This document shows, in pieces, positions 36,136 through 36,751 of a stretch of DNA of 36,751 nucleotides. The stretch lies in assembly GCA_028285085.1 (NCBI GenBank), contig JANQQI010000093.1:1-36751 (forward strand), written 5' to 3'. This DNA comes from Saprospiraceae bacterium. GTDB taxonomy: Bacteria; Bacteroidota; Bacteroidia; Chitinophagales; Saprospiraceae. The translations under genes and the position numbers were made by a program. Every line of letters begins with the position of its first letter. The first letter of the stretch is position 1. The notes beneath the pieces are model-generated. The model was not told the origin of the DNA. It did no database searches and saw only the letters and a program-made list of their open reading frames with translations.

Positions 36136-36751
36136 ATGTATTATCGATTACTTTTACTAGTGACCGTTTTGTTTTCTCCCTTTTCTTTAACCGCACAAAC
36201 CCTAACCGAATCCTTCGAAACGGATGGCGAAGGGACCCGATATGAGTCTAACAACTTCACTGTTGGATGTGGAACGGATTGGTTTAGAAGAACCTTTGAC
36301 GGCGAATGTAGCACGGCGAGTCACAACTTTCGAGATCTAGCCAGCAACAATGCTACAAATGAAGATGGTACCTTTTACTTTGCCGGGAGTGACATCGAGG
36401 AAGGCAATGCCGGCGAGAATCCGTTGGGCGACGGCGAGAGTGCATATATCGTTTTTCCAACCCAAGCGATTACTGGAGGTAATAATACTTTTGATGTTAC
36501 TATAAAATTTGCGGCTGAAAGTGATGACTCTGGTGGGTTTGAAGGGGAAGAAAGTCTTTTTGTCGAATATGCTTTCGATACGGATATTGCCACCGGAGCC
36601 AATTGTAGTGATTGCTTGCCCGCCGAAAATGCGGTCAATACCGGGACTTATACCGTGGCGGGTGCTTTTTGGGGTAATACAGCCACCAGGAGATACCAGG
36701 AGGATACAGACTTAAACGGGACACCGGATGGTACGGAACTGTCGGGCACTT
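36136..36751 (+). CDS. Secreted protein, N-terminal part (runs off the window)
   Basis: The ATG at 36136 opens a frame with no stop to the window end (205 codons). It begins with a signal peptide (MYYRLLLLVTVLFSPFSLTAQ). The mature part starts TLTESFETDGEG and continues with CGTDWFRRTFDGE, FYFAGSDIEEGNAG and SAYIVFPTQAITGG, a jelly-roll-like, Asp/Gly-rich pattern typical of large Bacteroidota surface proteins secreted by T9SS. The C-terminus, where a sorting domain would lie, is missing. Function unknown. It follows the TPR-HTH regulator by 293 bases of T-rich DNA with no visible terminator. Confidence 0.75.
   Translation, partial: MYYRLLLLVTVLFSPFSLTAQTLTESFETDGEGTRYESNNFTVGCGTDWFRRTFDGECSTASHNFRDLASNNATNEDGTFYFAGSDIEEGNAGENPLGDGESAYIVFPTQAITGGNNTFDVTIKFAAESDDSGGFEGEESLFVEYAFDTDIATGANCSDCLPAENAVNTGTYTVAGAFWGNTATRRYQEDTDLNGTPDGTELSGT

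Overview
The window looks like chromosomal DNA from a Bacteroidota bacterium, most likely of the Lewinella/Saprospiria type. The evidence is: secreted proteins with C-terminal type IX secretion (T9SS) sorting domains, a TPR-transmembrane-HTH regulator, a TamB gene beside a BamA/TamA-like barrel, promoter elements of the form TAnnTTTG, and little use of Shine-Dalgarno sites. The genus is inferred, not shown. I found no rRNA, tRNA, CRISPR array, insertion sequence or phage module.

Layout: 1-5357 has the end of a BamA/TamA-type barrel facing a very large TamB protein tail to tail (outer-membrane biogenesis). 5567-11119 is a compact operon: an ABC ATPase, two ABC-2 permeases, a DUF1826 protein and a COG0523/CobW (ZigA/YciC-like) GTPase. 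It starts at a promoter covered by two palindromes and ends at a strong terminator. 11346-14392 is an A+T-rich stretch with a dodecin-like gene, a TPR protein and a YD-repeat-like lipoprotein. 14505-16775 holds two cation transporters (CPA2 antiporter and CDF). 16813-20453 has an AraC regulator, then a small c-type cytochrome, a DUF1772 protein, an NmrA-like NAD(P)-binding protein and a DUF5367-like membrane protein. 20567-22624 is polyphosphate kinase. 22776-25433 is a lipoprotein glycosidase. 25494-26945 is a serine hydrolase, divergent from a histidine kinase/response regulator pair (27104-29120), which is followed by a GrpB-family gene. 29838-31835 is an MbnP/MbnH-like pair (copper-protein maturation). 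32078-36751 contains two secreted proteins flanking a TPR-HTH regulator; the last gene runs off the window.

The most interesting element is the 5.6-kb operon at 5567-11119. DUF1826 and COG0523 GTPases are known companions in zinc-starvation (Zur) regulons of other bacteria. Here they sit downstream of an uncharacterised ABC-2 exporter-like system, behind 7-1-7 dyads (the Fur/Zur-family geometry) placed on the -33 and -7 elements. I infer a metal-starvation response, probably zinc, that includes an ABC transporter of unknown substrate. The second notable locus is the MbnP/MbnH pair, in which MbnP carries a T9SS sorting domain and so is predicted to be exported to the cell surface.
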